Shown here: positions 17,197 through 25,523 of the stretch, in pieces
Layout of the letters: each line of letters starts with the position of its first letter
How positions within the stretch are numbered: position 1 is the first letter of the stretch
Origin: Chloroflexota bacterium
GTDB taxonomy: Bacteria > Chloroflexota > Dehalococcoidia > JACPEP01
Direction of reading: 5' to 3'
NCBI GenBank assembly: GCA_016183425.1
Contig: JACPEP010000036.1
Span: 1-57,055 of the forward strand
Length of the DNA stretch: 57,055 bases
The notes under the pieces: generated by a model
Told to the model about the DNA's origin: nothing
The model's input: only the letters and a program-made list of their open reading frames with translations
Database searches by the model: none
Program-made: the position numbers and the translations under genes

Positions 17197-17601
17197 TCAA
17201 CCCTTGTCTTCCTTCATCACCTGATAAGAAGTCTCTATGTAAGACCCCTTTTCCTTATCTTTAGCGGCCACCGGCGGTCCGTATATCTCCCTGAGATGTT
17301 CCTCCACCACCCGGCGGGGAGAAAAGGCAATAAAGAGACGAAAACCCAAAAGGAGAACAGCGATGTCATCCAGGTAGCCCAGACCAAGGAGAAAATCGGG
17401 CACAAGATCGATGGGGGAGATAACGTACAAAAGCATAGCCGGGATGATTAGCTTCACGGCTCCGGGCACCCTTTTGTCCCGGAGCAATCGAAAGACCAAT
17501 CGACCATTTCTAAACAACTGGGGAAGGAACCATAGCCAGCGGTAAGACTGATAACCCACGGTGGCACCTCCCGGTGGTACTTGAATTATTAAGCCCATCA
17601 C
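17197..17601 (-). CDS. DUF1232 (YkvA-like) membrane protein
   Basis: A 134-residue small membrane protein. The DUF1232 signature YVISPIDLVPDFL followed by GYLDDIAVLLL lies at about residues 59-85, within two predicted membrane segments. The family is widespread and its biochemical role is not settled. An internal ATG at codon 2 could be used instead of codon 1. It is upstream of the Grd operon on the same strand, but a promoter in between suggests a separate transcript. Confidence 0.8.
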   Translation of the reverse strand: MMGLIIQVPPGGATVGYQSYRWLWFLPQLFRNGRLVFRLLRDKRVPGAVKLIIPAMLLYVISPIDLVPDFLLGLGYLDDIAVLLLGFRLFIAFSPRRVVEEHLREIYGPPVAAKDKEKGSYIETSYQVMKEDKG

Positions 17602-17700
17602 CCCAGAGAGGGAAAAGGGGAACTCTCACTATCCAGGCTCCCTTAGGGTGACCTGCTAAATACCCGCCACTTTACTGTGCGCCTCAATTGTAGCATGATT

Positions 17701-17719
17701 ATAGCGCCCAAAGCGCTAT
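17701..17719. other. Inverted repeat upstream of holA
   Basis: ATAGCGC and GCGCTAT (7 bp, 5-base spacer) lie between the divergent DUF1232 and holA genes, within AT-rich flanks (ATTATAGCGC, CGCTATTATAG). It could be an operator for either gene; no known operator recognised. Confidence 0.35.
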
Positions 17720-17760
17720 TATAGCACCTACATAGATAGAGGCACATCAAGGAAAAGACG

Positions 17761-18744
17761 ATGATTTACATTTTTTACGGAGAAGATACGTACTCGCTAA
17801 AACAGGCGGTAGATAAACTGAAAGAGGGCCTGGGGGACATGGCAACTGCCAACACTACCCTTCTAAATGGGCGACACCTGAGTCTGAACGAGCTAAGGGC
17901 AGTGTGCAATGTGATGCCTTTCCTCGCATCGCAGCGGTTAATAATCGTGGAGGGGCTTCTATCTCTCTATGAGCCTCGGCCTGCTGACCGCCCGCGCGCC
18001 GCTGTCCCCAAGGGGGACGAGGCCTGGTTTAAGCTGGCCGAATACAGTCCCCAAATGCCCCCCCCTACCATCCTTGCCCTTTTAGACGGCAAGCTTGGCG
18101 GCAAGAACCCCCTGCTTCAGGCCCTGGCTTCAGCGGCCACTGTCCGGGAGTTTCGCCCCCTGGGACAGCGGGACATAGGCGTATGGATTCGTACCCAGGT
18201 GACCGCAAAGGGAGGCACCATCTCTCCCGCCGCAGTATCCCTGCTGGCATCCCTGGTGGGCAACAACCTGTGGCTTCTATCCCACGAGATCGAAAAACTC
18301 ATCCTTTACGCCTCACCCCGCGCCATAGAGGCGGAGGATGTAAATCAGACCGTAAGCCTGGCGAAAGAGACCAAAATTTTTGACCTGGTAGACTTCATCG
18401 TAGAGGGAAAAGCAAGCCCTGCCCTCCAGAGCCTTTACCGCTCTCTGGAAGAGGGGATGACTCCTCCTTATATCCTAGTGATGCTTACCCGGCAGTTTCG
18501 TCTCCTTCTCCGAGCCAAAGAGCTAGCCTCCCTCTCTCAGGCACAGGTAAAAGAAAAGCTGGGCGGCGGCCCTCCCTACCCTTTGCAAAAAGCCCTCATG
18601 CAGGCTCCCCGCTACTCCAGAGAGAGCCTGGATGCCGCCTACCGCCGCCTTCTGGAAGCCGATCTTTTCATCAAGACGGGCAAAGGAAGTGGAGAGACGG
18701 CCTTAATGTTATTGGTGGCCGATTTGTGCTCCATGGGACCATAA
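17761..18744 (+). CDS. holA: DNA polymerase III delta subunit
   Basis: The clamp-loader delta subunit, 327 residues, usual length for HolA. Family features are the N-terminal IYIFYGEDTYSLKQAVDKL, a RecA-like domain with LLDGKLGGKNPLLQAL near residue 107, LLWLLSHEIEKLIL-like helix (NNLWLLSHEIEKLILYA) near 170 and the C-terminal helical domain with MLTRQFRLLLRAKEL near 240. It opens the sliding clamp during replication. AAGGAAAAG lies just upstream of the ATG. It stands alone on the plus strand. Confidence 0.9.
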   Translation: MIYIFYGEDTYSLKQAVDKLKEGLGDMATANTTLLNGRHLSLNELRAVCNVMPFLASQRLIIVEGLLSLYEPRPADRPRAAVPKGDEAWFKLAEYSPQMPPPTILALLDGKLGGKNPLLQALASAATVREFRPLGQRDIGVWIRTQVTAKGGTISPAAVSLLASLVGNNLWLLSHEIEKLILYASPRAIEAEDVNQTVSLAKETKIFDLVDFIVEGKASPALQSLYRSLEEGMTPPYILVMLTRQFRLLLRAKELASLSQAQVKEKLGGGPPYPLQKALMQAPRYSRESLDAAYRRLLEADLFIKTGKGSGETALMLLVADLCSMGP

Positions 18745-18805
18745 AAGAGGCGGGCCTAGGGTATCGTTCCCAATAGGCTCAGGCTTCCGCAAAAAGACCG
18801 GGAGA

Positions 18806-18814
18806 TGGTATAAT
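18806..18814 (+). promoter_or_regulatory. Extended -10 promoter before the enoyl-CoA hydratase gene
   Basis: TGGTATAAT is a perfect extended -10. No good -35 box lies upstream, as is common for this promoter type. The first gene of the fatty-acid set starts about 85 bases downstream. Confidence 0.5.
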
Positions 18815-18899
18815 GCAATTGTCTGTCATACAAAGCTAAAAAAGTGTCCAACGCGGCGATAACCGGGGATATTTAAAGTTTTTCTAAGAGGAGGCTTTC

Positions 18900-19661
18900 T
18901 TGGCACTTATCTACGAGAAAAAGGGCCGCATTGCCTGGATTACCCTCAACCGTCCCGAGGTGTTGAATGCCGTGGATCCCGAAACCCTGAACGATCTCCA
19001 CCAGGCGTGGGTAGATTTCCGGGACGACCCCCAGGTGTGGGTAGCCGTGCTCACTGGCGCCGGAGAGCGTGCCTTCTGTGCTGGCGCTGACCTGAAAAAG
19101 CTTATCCCTATCCAGGGACAACCAGGGTACCAAGAGCCACCTAACATCACCAGGGGGCTAGAAATATGGAAGCCCATCATCGCCGCCGTGAACGGACTAG
19201 CCATGGGCGGCGGGCTGGAATTGGCCCTATCCTGTGACCTGCGTCTAGCCTCGGAGAAGGCTGTATTCGGCGCCCCCGAGGTGACCTGGAGCATTATGCC
19301 CGGATGGGGGGCCACCCAGCGCCTCCCCCGCGCCATACCCTACGCCAAGGCGGCGGAGATGATTCTTATGGCCCACCGTATGGATGCTCAGGAGGCCTAT
19401 CGCCTCGGCCTGGTGAACCTGGTGGTGCCCGCACTGGAGCTCTTACCCACCGCCCAGAGGTGGGCCGAGGAGATCTGTGAGCTGGGACCCCTGGGGGTGA
19501 GGGCGGCCAAGGAGGCTATGGTGCGCGGGCTGGGCATGTCCCTGCCGGAAGGGCTGCGACTGGAGGAGCTCCTCTTCGACACCCTGCGCCGCACCGAGGA
19601 TTATGTGGAGGGACCACGTGCCTTCGCGGAAAAGCGAAAACCAGAGTTTAAAGCCAGGTAG
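18900..19661 (+). CDS. Enoyl-CoA hydratase/isomerase (crotonase family)
   Basis: A 253-residue crotonase-fold protein that hydrates trans-2-enoyl-CoA in beta-oxidation-like pathways. The oxyanion-hole motif is AFCAGADLKKL (about 59-69) and the second glycine-rich motif is GLAMGGGLELALSCDLRLAS (about 99-118). A catalytic Glu is present in GAPEVTW and a second in AKAAEMI. Start is TTG 18900 with AAGAGGAGG upstream. It is followed by a 3-hydroxyacyl-CoA dehydrogenase and a thiolase, so the three can carry out the last three steps of beta-oxidation or their reverse. Confidence 0.9.
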   Translation: MALIYEKKGRIAWITLNRPEVLNAVDPETLNDLHQAWVDFRDDPQVWVAVLTGAGERAFCAGADLKKLIPIQGQPGYQEPPNITRGLEIWKPIIAAVNGLAMGGGLELALSCDLRLASEKAVFGAPEVTWSIMPGWGATQRLPRAIPYAKAAEMILMAHRMDAQEAYRLGLVNLVVPALELLPTAQRWAEEICELGPLGVRAAKEAMVRGLGMSLPEGLRLEELLFDTLRRTEDYVEGPRAFAEKRKPEFKAR

Positions 19662-19718
19662 CCCATATAATACTGAGTAAGCAGAGACGGGTAGAGTAGC
19701 GCGAGGAGGTAGCTAGCC

Positions 19719-20570
19719 ATGGAGATCAAGAGGGTGGGGGTGGTAGGCTGCGGCATCATGGGCGGCGGCATCGTCCAGGTTTGCGCTGCCTCCGGTTATC
19801 CGGTGGTAACGCGAGAAATCTCCCAGGAGTTCCTGGATAAAGGCCTGGCCGCTATCCGTTCCAACCTTAACCGCAGCGTGGAGCGGGGACGGCTCACGGC
19901 AGAGGCTAGAGACGAGACCCTGGGACGCATCCGGGGCACCCTGGCTATGGAGGATTTCGCCGCCTGCGACCTGGTCATCGAGGCCGTCATCGAGGATATG
20001 GTGGAGAAAAAGAGGGTTTTTGCCGCTCTGGACCAGACCTGCCCTGCCCACGCTATCATCGCCTCCAACACCTCCACCATGACCGTCCTGGATATGGCCG
20101 CCGCCACCAAACGACCGCAGCAGGTATTGGGGCTTCATTTCTTCAATCCGGCGCCGGTGATGAAACTCCTGGAGATAGTGCGCACCCTGGCCACCTCTGA
20201 AGCAACCCTGGCCACCGCCCGGGCCTTTGGCGAGTCCTTGGGAAAGACGGTCATCATTGCCCCCGACACCCCTGGGTTCATCGTCAATCGCCTCATCATA
20301 CCCTTTCTCATGGATGCCATCCGTTTCCTGGAGGCGGGCTGCGCCACCAAAGAGGACATCGACAATGGCCTGGTGACCGGCTGCAATCATCCTATGGGCC
20401 CCCTGGCCCTGGCCGATTACGTGGGGCTGGATACCCTTATGTACAGCGGCAACCACATGTTCGATGAGCTACGAGACCCCCGCTTCGCTCCACCGGTGCT
20501 GCTCAGGCGCATGGTGGCGGCGGGATGGTTGGGACGCAAGAGTGGCAAAGGATTCTACGACTACAAGTGA
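19719..20570 (+). CDS. 3-hydroxyacyl-CoA (3-hydroxybutyryl-CoA) dehydrogenase
   Basis: A 283-residue NAD(P)-dependent dehydrogenase acting after the hydratase. The Rossmann motif VGVVGCGIMGGGIVQVCA opens the protein; the catalytic His/Glu region is LGLHFFNPAPVMKLLEIV (about 137-154) and the C-terminal domain starts with NRLIIPFLMDAIRFLE. It ends with KSGKGFYDYK, the standard C terminus of the single-domain enzyme. The gene lies 57 bases after the hydratase and is strongly coupled in context with the thiolase further downstream. Confidence 0.92.
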   Translation: MEIKRVGVVGCGIMGGGIVQVCAASGYPVVTREISQEFLDKGLAAIRSNLNRSVERGRLTAEARDETLGRIRGTLAMEDFAACDLVIEAVIEDMVEKKRVFAALDQTCPAHAIIASNTSTMTVLDMAAATKRPQQVLGLHFFNPAPVMKLLEIVRTLATSEATLATARAFGESLGKTVIIAPDTPGFIVNRLIIPFLMDAIRFLEAGCATKEDIDNGLVTGCNHPMGPLALADYVGLDTLMYSGNHMFDELRDPRFAPPVLLRRMVAAGWLGRKSGKGFYDYK

Positions 20571-20583
20571 GACCATACCTACC

Positions 20584-20997
20584 GTGGGCGTTTTCCGGGT
20601 CGAGATAAAGGTGCGCAACTGGCAGAACCGCTTCCTGCCTCCTCATGAACGGGGAAAGGATGTGGTCTGTCAGGCCCTGGTGGATACGGGCGCCGTAGAG
20701 CTATGCCTGCCGGTGGAGCTGGTGGCGGAGCTGAAGCTGGTGGATCTGGGCCAGGTACGGGCCTACACGGCGGACGGCAGTGAGCACCGGTATCGGGTGA
20801 TGGGCATAGGGGAGGTAGAGGTCCAGGGTAGAACCTGTCAGGTGCGGATAATCGAACTCCCGCCGGGGGCGGAGCCGCTCCTGGGGGCCGTGCCCCTGGA
20901 GGTGATGGATTGGCACATATCGCCCCAGGAAAGGCGGCTGGTTCCCAACCCTCGGTCTCCGGAGGAGCCATTGCTCCCCCTTGTTGGCTATACTTAG
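20584..20997 (+). CDS. Retropepsin-like (clan AA) aspartic protease domain protein
   Basis: A 137-residue protein with the retropepsin-like motif ALVDTGAVELCLP (DTG as the catalytic triad) near residue 30 and a beta-rich remainder including LLGAVPLEVMDWHI, typical of the second half of clan AA domains. A single such domain must dimerise to work. The frame is open to 20464, but that overlaps the dehydrogenase gene; GTG 20584 gives a natural N terminus (GVFRVEIKVRNW). It is often found as a stand-alone domain of unknown role in bacteria. Placement between beta-oxidation genes seems incidental. Confidence 0.7.
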   Translation: MGVFRVEIKVRNWQNRFLPPHERGKDVVCQALVDTGAVELCLPVELVAELKLVDLGQVRAYTADGSEHRYRVMGIGEVEVQGRTCQVRIIELPPGAEPLLGAVPLEVMDWHISPQERRLVPNPRSPEEPLLPLVGYT

Positions 20998-21056
20998 ATG
21001 ACACCATAGGGATTGCTGAATAGATCAGCATTTTTGAGTACGCGATAGGAGGTTGA

Positions 21057-22238
21057 ATGGAGGAAGTTGTTATCGTCAGCGGTGTGCGCACCGCCATCGG
21101 CGGCTTTGGGGGGTCCTTTCGGGATTACCCGGCCTACAAGCTGGGGGCGGCAGCGATAAAGGCAGCCTTAGAAAAAGCGGGCATCGATGGCAAAGAGGTA
21201 GATGACGTCATTTTCGGCTGCCACTACCAGGTAGGCGAGGATGGATACATGGCCCGTCATTGCGCCGTAGAGGCGGGGCTACCCGTAGAGGTACCCGCCT
21301 ACACCGTGAACCGAATCTGCGGCTCTGGCCTGGAAGCCATTAACACCGCCACTCGGGCCATCATGGCCGGTGACGCCAGCATCGTGGTAGCTGGAGGCGT
21401 CGAGAACATGAGTCAGCTCCCCTATATATTGCGAAAAGCCCGCTGGGGCTATCGCCTGGGAGACAGCATTTTAGAGGACGTAGTGATTCAAGGGCTCAAT
21501 TGCCCCTTCAACCACTATCACATGGGGGTCACCGCCGAGAACGTTGCCGAGCGCTTCGAAGTAAGCCGCCAGGCCCAGGATGAGATGGCCTTAATGAGCC
21601 ACCAAAGAGCCGTGGCCGCCATCCAGGAAGGGCGCTTCAAGGAGCAGATCCTTCCCATTACCGTACCCCAGCCTCGGGGAGAGCCCAAGGTGGTGGACAC
21701 CGATGAGCATCCCCGGCCTGACACCAGCCTGGAAAAACTGGCCAAGCTACCCACCGCTTTCAAAAAGGATGGCACCGTAACCGCCGGCAACTCCTCAGGC
21801 CTCAACGACGCCGCGGCGGCCGTGGTGCTCATGTCCCGCCGCCGCGCCCAGGAGTTGGGCCTGAAGCCTCGCCTATTTGTGCGGGACCGGGCCGCTTCCG
21901 GAGTTGACCCGGCCATCATGGGCATGGGGCCCCTTCATGCGGTAAGAAAAGTCCTCAAGAACTCTTCCCTAAAGCTGGAGGACATCGACCTCGTGGAGCT
22001 GAACGAGGCTTTTGCGGCCCAAGCAGTGGCCGTGGTACGGGGTCTGGGCCTGGATTGGAGCCGGGTGAACGTCAACGGTGGCGCTGTGGCCTTGGGGCAT
22101 CCCATAGGTGCCTCAGGCTGCATCCTCACTGTGAAGCTTATGCACGAGATGGAGAGACGCGGCTCTCGCTACGGATTGGTGACCCTGTGCATCGGTGGCG
22201 GCCAGGGCATCGCCACCATCTTCGAGCGGGCCGCCTGA
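21057..22238 (+). CDS. Thiolase (acetyl-CoA C-acyltransferase)
   Basis: A 393-residue thiolase, typical length. Nucleophilic Cys in NRICGSGLEAINTA (about residue 87), the GHPIGASG motif with catalytic His near 346 and the C-terminal CIGGGQGIATIFE with the second catalytic Cys. It cleaves or forms 3-ketoacyl-CoA. ATG with AGGAGG six bases upstream. With the hydratase and dehydrogenase upstream it makes a coherent set; no acyl-CoA dehydrogenase or ligase gene is nearby. Confidence 0.93.
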   Translation: MEEVVIVSGVRTAIGGFGGSFRDYPAYKLGAAAIKAALEKAGIDGKEVDDVIFGCHYQVGEDGYMARHCAVEAGLPVEVPAYTVNRICGSGLEAINTATRAIMAGDASIVVAGGVENMSQLPYILRKARWGYRLGDSILEDVVIQGLNCPFNHYHMGVTAENVAERFEVSRQAQDEMALMSHQRAVAAIQEGRFKEQILPITVPQPRGEPKVVDTDEHPRPDTSLEKLAKLPTAFKKDGTVTAGNSSGLNDAAAAVVLMSRRRAQELGLKPRLFVRDRAASGVDPAIMGMGPLHAVRKVLKNSSLKLEDIDLVELNEAFAAQAVAVVRGLGLDWSRVNVNGGAVALGHPIGASGCILTVKLMHEMERRGSRYGLVTLCIGGGQGIATIFERAA

Positions 22239-22249
22239 AAGGAGACTAC

Positions 22250-23752
22250 TTGGAGATTCGAATCCTTCGGGGCGATATTGCCCAGGTTGCCACAGACGGG
22301 GCGGTGGTGAACCTCTTCGAAGGGGTAACCCAGCCTGGCGGGGCCACCGGCGCCGCCGATGCCGCCCTGGGCGGCGCCATCAGCCAGCTCATTGCCTCCG
22401 GGGAGATTAAGGGCAAGCTCAACGAGGTGACCATCATCCACAGCCTGGGACGCATACCACCCCGGCGAATGCTGGTGGTGGGGTTGGGCAAGAGAGAGGA
22501 GTTCACCCTAGACCGGGTGCGGCAGGTTTCGGCCACGGCCGCCAAGGCACTGCGCCATGCGGGCGCCAAAAGCATAACTACCATCGTTCACGGCGGGGGC
22601 ATCGGCGGCCTGGAGCCAGGTACAGCGGCTCAAGCTTTGGTAGAGGGGACAGTATTGGGTCTATACACCTTCCGCCGCCACATGACCAAAGAGGCGGACT
22701 TCGGCGAGGTAGAGTCCCTCACCATCGTGGAGCGGGACGTCGACAAGACCCCTATTCTGGAGAGGGCTTGCACCCGGGGCAAAATCGTGGCCGAGGCCAC
22801 CAACCTCTGCCGGAACATGGTCAACGAGCCAGCCAACTACATGACCCCCACCCTCATGGCTGAGAAGGCCCGAGAGGTGGCCGATGCCCACGGACTGGAG
22901 CTCCGCGTCCTGGAGCGGCAAGAGATGCAGGAGTTGGGAATGGGAGGGCTTCTCGGGGTGGCCCAGGGCAGCCGAGAACCTCCCAAGCTGATCATATTGA
23001 GCCATCGCGGGGACCCTTCCAGCGACAGAAACCTTGGTCTTGTTGGCAAAGGTATTACCTTCGACTCCGGCGGTATCTCCATCAAACCCTCCGAGAGGAT
23101 GGAGGAGATGAAGGGAGACATGGCTGGTGGGGCGGCCGTCATCGTCGCCATGGCGGCCATCGCTCAGCTCAAGCTAAAGATGAACGTCACCGGCCTCGTC
23201 CCTACCACGGAGAACCTCCCCGATGGCGCCGCCTACAAACCGGGGGACGTTCTGCGGGCCATGAGCGGCAAGACCATCGAGGTCATCTCCACCGACGCCG
23301 AGGGGCGCCTCATCCTGGCCGACGCCCTGGCCTACGCCCGGAAGCTAGGCGTCTCCCACCTGGTGGATGCCGCCACCCTCACCGGCGCGTGCAGTATCGC
23401 CCTGGGGCCGGTGTGCACCGGCGCCTTTACCAATAATCAGGAGCTATTACAAAAAGTTCTTGAAGCGGCGGAGGCGGCGGGGGAAAAGACCTGGCAGATG
23501 CCCATGCACGAAGAGTATCGGGAACTCATCAAGAGCGACGTGGCGGACATCAAAAACGTGGGGGGCCGGGCGGGAGGGGCCATCACCGCCGCCATGTTCC
23601 TGGCCGAGTTCGCCGAAGACACTCCCTGGGTACACCTGGATATAGCCCCCACCTCCTTCCAGGATAAGGACACTGCTTACGCTCCCAAAGGGGCTACCGG
23701 GGTGCCGGTGGGGACATTTGTAAACCTGGCCCAGGCCCTGGCGTCAAAGTAA
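22250..23752 (+). CDS. pepA: Leucyl aminopeptidase (M17)
   Basis: A two-metal aminopeptidase of 500 residues, usual M17 length. The C-terminal catalytic domain has LVGKGITFDSGGISIKPS, STDAEGRLILADAL (the NTDAEGRL signature with Ser for Asn) and VDAATLTGACSIALG. The TTG at 22250, with AAAGGAG upstream and only 11 bases after the thiolase stop, gives the correct N terminus (EIRILRGDIAQVATD); the longer frame overlaps the thiolase. Cytosolic peptide turnover is the known family role. Confidence 0.92.
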   Translation: MEIRILRGDIAQVATDGAVVNLFEGVTQPGGATGAADAALGGAISQLIASGEIKGKLNEVTIIHSLGRIPPRRMLVVGLGKREEFTLDRVRQVSATAAKALRHAGAKSITTIVHGGGIGGLEPGTAAQALVEGTVLGLYTFRRHMTKEADFGEVESLTIVERDVDKTPILERACTRGKIVAEATNLCRNMVNEPANYMTPTLMAEKAREVADAHGLELRVLERQEMQELGMGGLLGVAQGSREPPKLIILSHRGDPSSDRNLGLVGKGITFDSGGISIKPSERMEEMKGDMAGGAAVIVAMAAIAQLKLKMNVTGLVPTTENLPDGAAYKPGDVLRAMSGKTIEVISTDAEGRLILADALAYARKLGVSHLVDAATLTGACSIALGPVCTGAFTNNQELLQKVLEAAEAAGEKTWQMPMHEEYRELIKSDVADIKNVGGRAGGAITAAMFLAEFAEDTPWVHLDIAPTSFQDKDTAYAPKGATGVPVGTFVNLAQALASK

Positions 23753-23786
23753 ACGGGAAGGAAAATTAAAAAGAGGAGGAGAAATC

Positions 23787-24494
23787 ATGCGACTCACCGA
23801 TCTAACGATGCCCCTCTACGAGGGCATGGGAACTGGCTATCAGCACCGCTCTCTGGAGGGCGGCGACCTCTGGGATACCCAGGTAAAGATTCGCAAGGGC
23901 TGGAACTACGAGACCCATGGCCGCTCCATCTGGAGCATCAATGTCTTCCTGGAATCGGGAACTCGTCTGGTGTTGGCCAGCTTTCAAGGGCAATTCAAGG
24001 ACTCACCCCGTATCCACCAGGTGATGACCAAATACTTCATGCGCGATGCCGTCATCCTGGATATCCCCAAGGGGGCGGAAGAGGTGGTCACCGCCGAGGA
24101 CGTGGAGAGAGCCTACTCCAAAGTGCCGGCCCAAAAAGGGGACGCCATCATGGTGCGCACCGGCTGGGGCGACAACGAGCGCTACCTTAAGATGGGCCGA
24201 GACTACCACATCCGAACACCCCATTACATCAATAAGAGCGCCCAGAAGATAGGGGAGATCATGGAGTCACTGGGAAGCGACCTCTTCCTCTATGACACAT
24301 CCAACATGATCGGCCTGAATCCGGAGACGGGAGAGCGCGAAGGCCTGTTGCCCTTCCGCCCTCATTGGGCCATGCTGGGAGGCCTGGTAAACTGCGGCGC
24401 TATTCAGAAGCAGCGGGTCAAGATAGCGGCCCTGCCCTTCAAGGTGCTGGACGCCGGCATATCATTGTGCAGCGTAGTAGCCGTAGAAGAGTGA
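23787..24494 (+). CDS. Cyclase family protein (kynurenine formamidase-like)
   Basis: A 235-residue cyclase/KynB-like hydrolase. Family traits are the N-terminal DLTMPLYEGMGTGYQHR, the motif for metal binding seen in the family as a HxGTHxD-type site is replaced here by SINVFLESGTRLVLA, and KGDAIMVRTGW near residue 118 with C-terminal LGGLVNCGAI. The loss of the usual histidines suggests a changed or lost hydrolase activity. AGAGGAGGAG precedes the ATG. The neighbours do not reveal a substrate. Confidence 0.7.
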   Translation: MRLTDLTMPLYEGMGTGYQHRSLEGGDLWDTQVKIRKGWNYETHGRSIWSINVFLESGTRLVLASFQGQFKDSPRIHQVMTKYFMRDAVILDIPKGAEEVVTAEDVERAYSKVPAQKGDAIMVRTGWGDNERYLKMGRDYHIRTPHYINKSAQKIGEIMESLGSDLFLYDTSNMIGLNPETGEREGLLPFRPHWAMLGGLVNCGAIQKQRVKIAALPFKVLDAGISLCSVVAVEE

Positions 24495-24512
24495 GGTGGA
24501 GAATGGTAGCCT

Positions 24513-24542
24513 CTATACCCCAGGCTTAAGCCTGGGGTATAG
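24513..24542. terminator. 30-bp perfect palindrome, probable terminator
   Basis: The 15-bp arms are exact, starting CTATACCCCAGGCTT, and are followed by AAAAAC rather than a T-run on the plus strand. It could end the cyclase transcript, act on mRNA stability, or be a REP-type repeat; a similar core (CCCAGGCTTAAGCCTGGG) occurs in many genomes. Confidence 0.55.
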
Positions 24543-24564
24543 AAAAACTTAGGGAGGAAAAACC

Positions 24565-24990
24565 ATGGATAAAGAGCTTGAGCAGCTTGTTGACCGGTTG
24601 CGGGACATCAGGAAAGAGACCCAGGCTATCCTCTCCGACCTGACCCCGGAAGAGCTAAACTTAACCTGGCAGGGGGAGGGCTACCTGCGCGGGCGCACTA
24701 TCCGTCAGATCCTCCAAGGTATGGCGGACCACGAGCGAGACCACCTCTACCACCTCTTCCGCGCCCGAGTCAGGGTCGGGCTACGGCGCACCGAGTTGAA
24801 TCGCTACCTGGGGGACCTGGAGGCGGCCCGAGCCGACCTCCTAGGCAACCTTCTGGGCATCGGTGATGAGAAGCTGGATCAGGAGTGGGAAGCCGGCGAG
24901 TGGACCATCCGCCAAATAGTCTCCCACATGGGAGATGTGGAGGAGGAATACCGAAACCGCATCCAGACTATTCGCGGTCGTCAGACTTAG
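24565..24990 (+). CDS. DinB-like four-helix protein
   Basis: A 141-residue all-helical protein. The pattern of conserved segments, LSDLTPEELNLTWQGEGY, MADHERDHLYHLFRAR and EWTIRQIVSHMGDVEEEYRNRI, resembles DinB/YfiT domain proteins, which often hold a metal with three His; here His at HERDH and SHM are candidates. The ATG has GGGAGG upstream. Function is unknown. It precedes an Lrp-type regulator by 27 bases and may share its transcript. Confidence 0.6.
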   Translation: MDKELEQLVDRLRDIRKETQAILSDLTPEELNLTWQGEGYLRGRTIRQILQGMADHERDHLYHLFRARVRVGLRRTELNRYLGDLEAARADLLGNLLGIGDEKLDQEWEAGEWTIRQIVSHMGDVEEEYRNRIQTIRGRQT

Positions 24991-25017
24991 CCCGGTTGTA
25001 GCCACGGGGAGGTTTGC

Positions 25018-25497
25018 GTGCACGACATCCTGGAGATACTGGAGAAGGATGCCCGAGCCAGCCCGGAGCAGATAGCGGCCATGACAGGCCGCTCTGTGCT
25101 GGAAGTAGCGGAGGCCATTCACCAAGCCGAAGAAAGCCACCTCATCCTGCGTTACAAGACTGTGGTGGATTGGGAAAAGGCGGGACGGGAGGGAGTATGG
25201 GCCCTGGTGGAGGTGAAGGTGGCTCCCCAACGAGAAGTGGGCTTCGATCGCGTTGCGGAACGCATCTATCGCTTCCCTGAAGCTCGTTCCGTGTATCTGG
25301 TCTCGGGCACCTACGATCTGGCGGTGGTAGTCACCGCCAACACCATGCGCGAAGTGGCTGCCTTTGTTTCTGAGAAGCTGGCCTCCCTGGACTCCGTTCA
25401 AGGGACGGTGACCCACTTCCTCCTCAAGCGTTACAAAGAGGACGGCGAGATACTGGTGAGCCAACAGCAGGCCCCCCGCCTGCCGCTGACTCTGTGA
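25018..25497 (+). CDS. Lrp/AsnC family transcriptional regulator
   Basis: A 159-residue regulator. The N-terminal helix-turn-helix reads ILEILEKDARASPEQIAAMTG through EVAEAIHQAEESHLILRYKT, and the C-terminal half is the ligand-binding RAM domain with VYLVSGTYDLAVVVTANTM near residue 100. Start is GTG 25018 with GGGGAGG upstream. It lies 26 bases before an aminotransferase gene; Lrp-type regulators commonly control the adjacent aminotransferase gene in response to an amino acid. Confidence 0.88.
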   Translation: MHDILEILEKDARASPEQIAAMTGRSVLEVAEAIHQAEESHLILRYKTVVDWEKAGREGVWALVEVKVAPQREVGFDRVAERIYRFPEARSVYLVSGTYDLAVVVTANTMREVAAFVSEKLASLDSVQGTVTHFLLKRYKEDGEILVSQQQAPRLPLTL

Positions 25498-25523
25498 GAT
25501 AGACCAACTTGAAAAGGCCGAAT

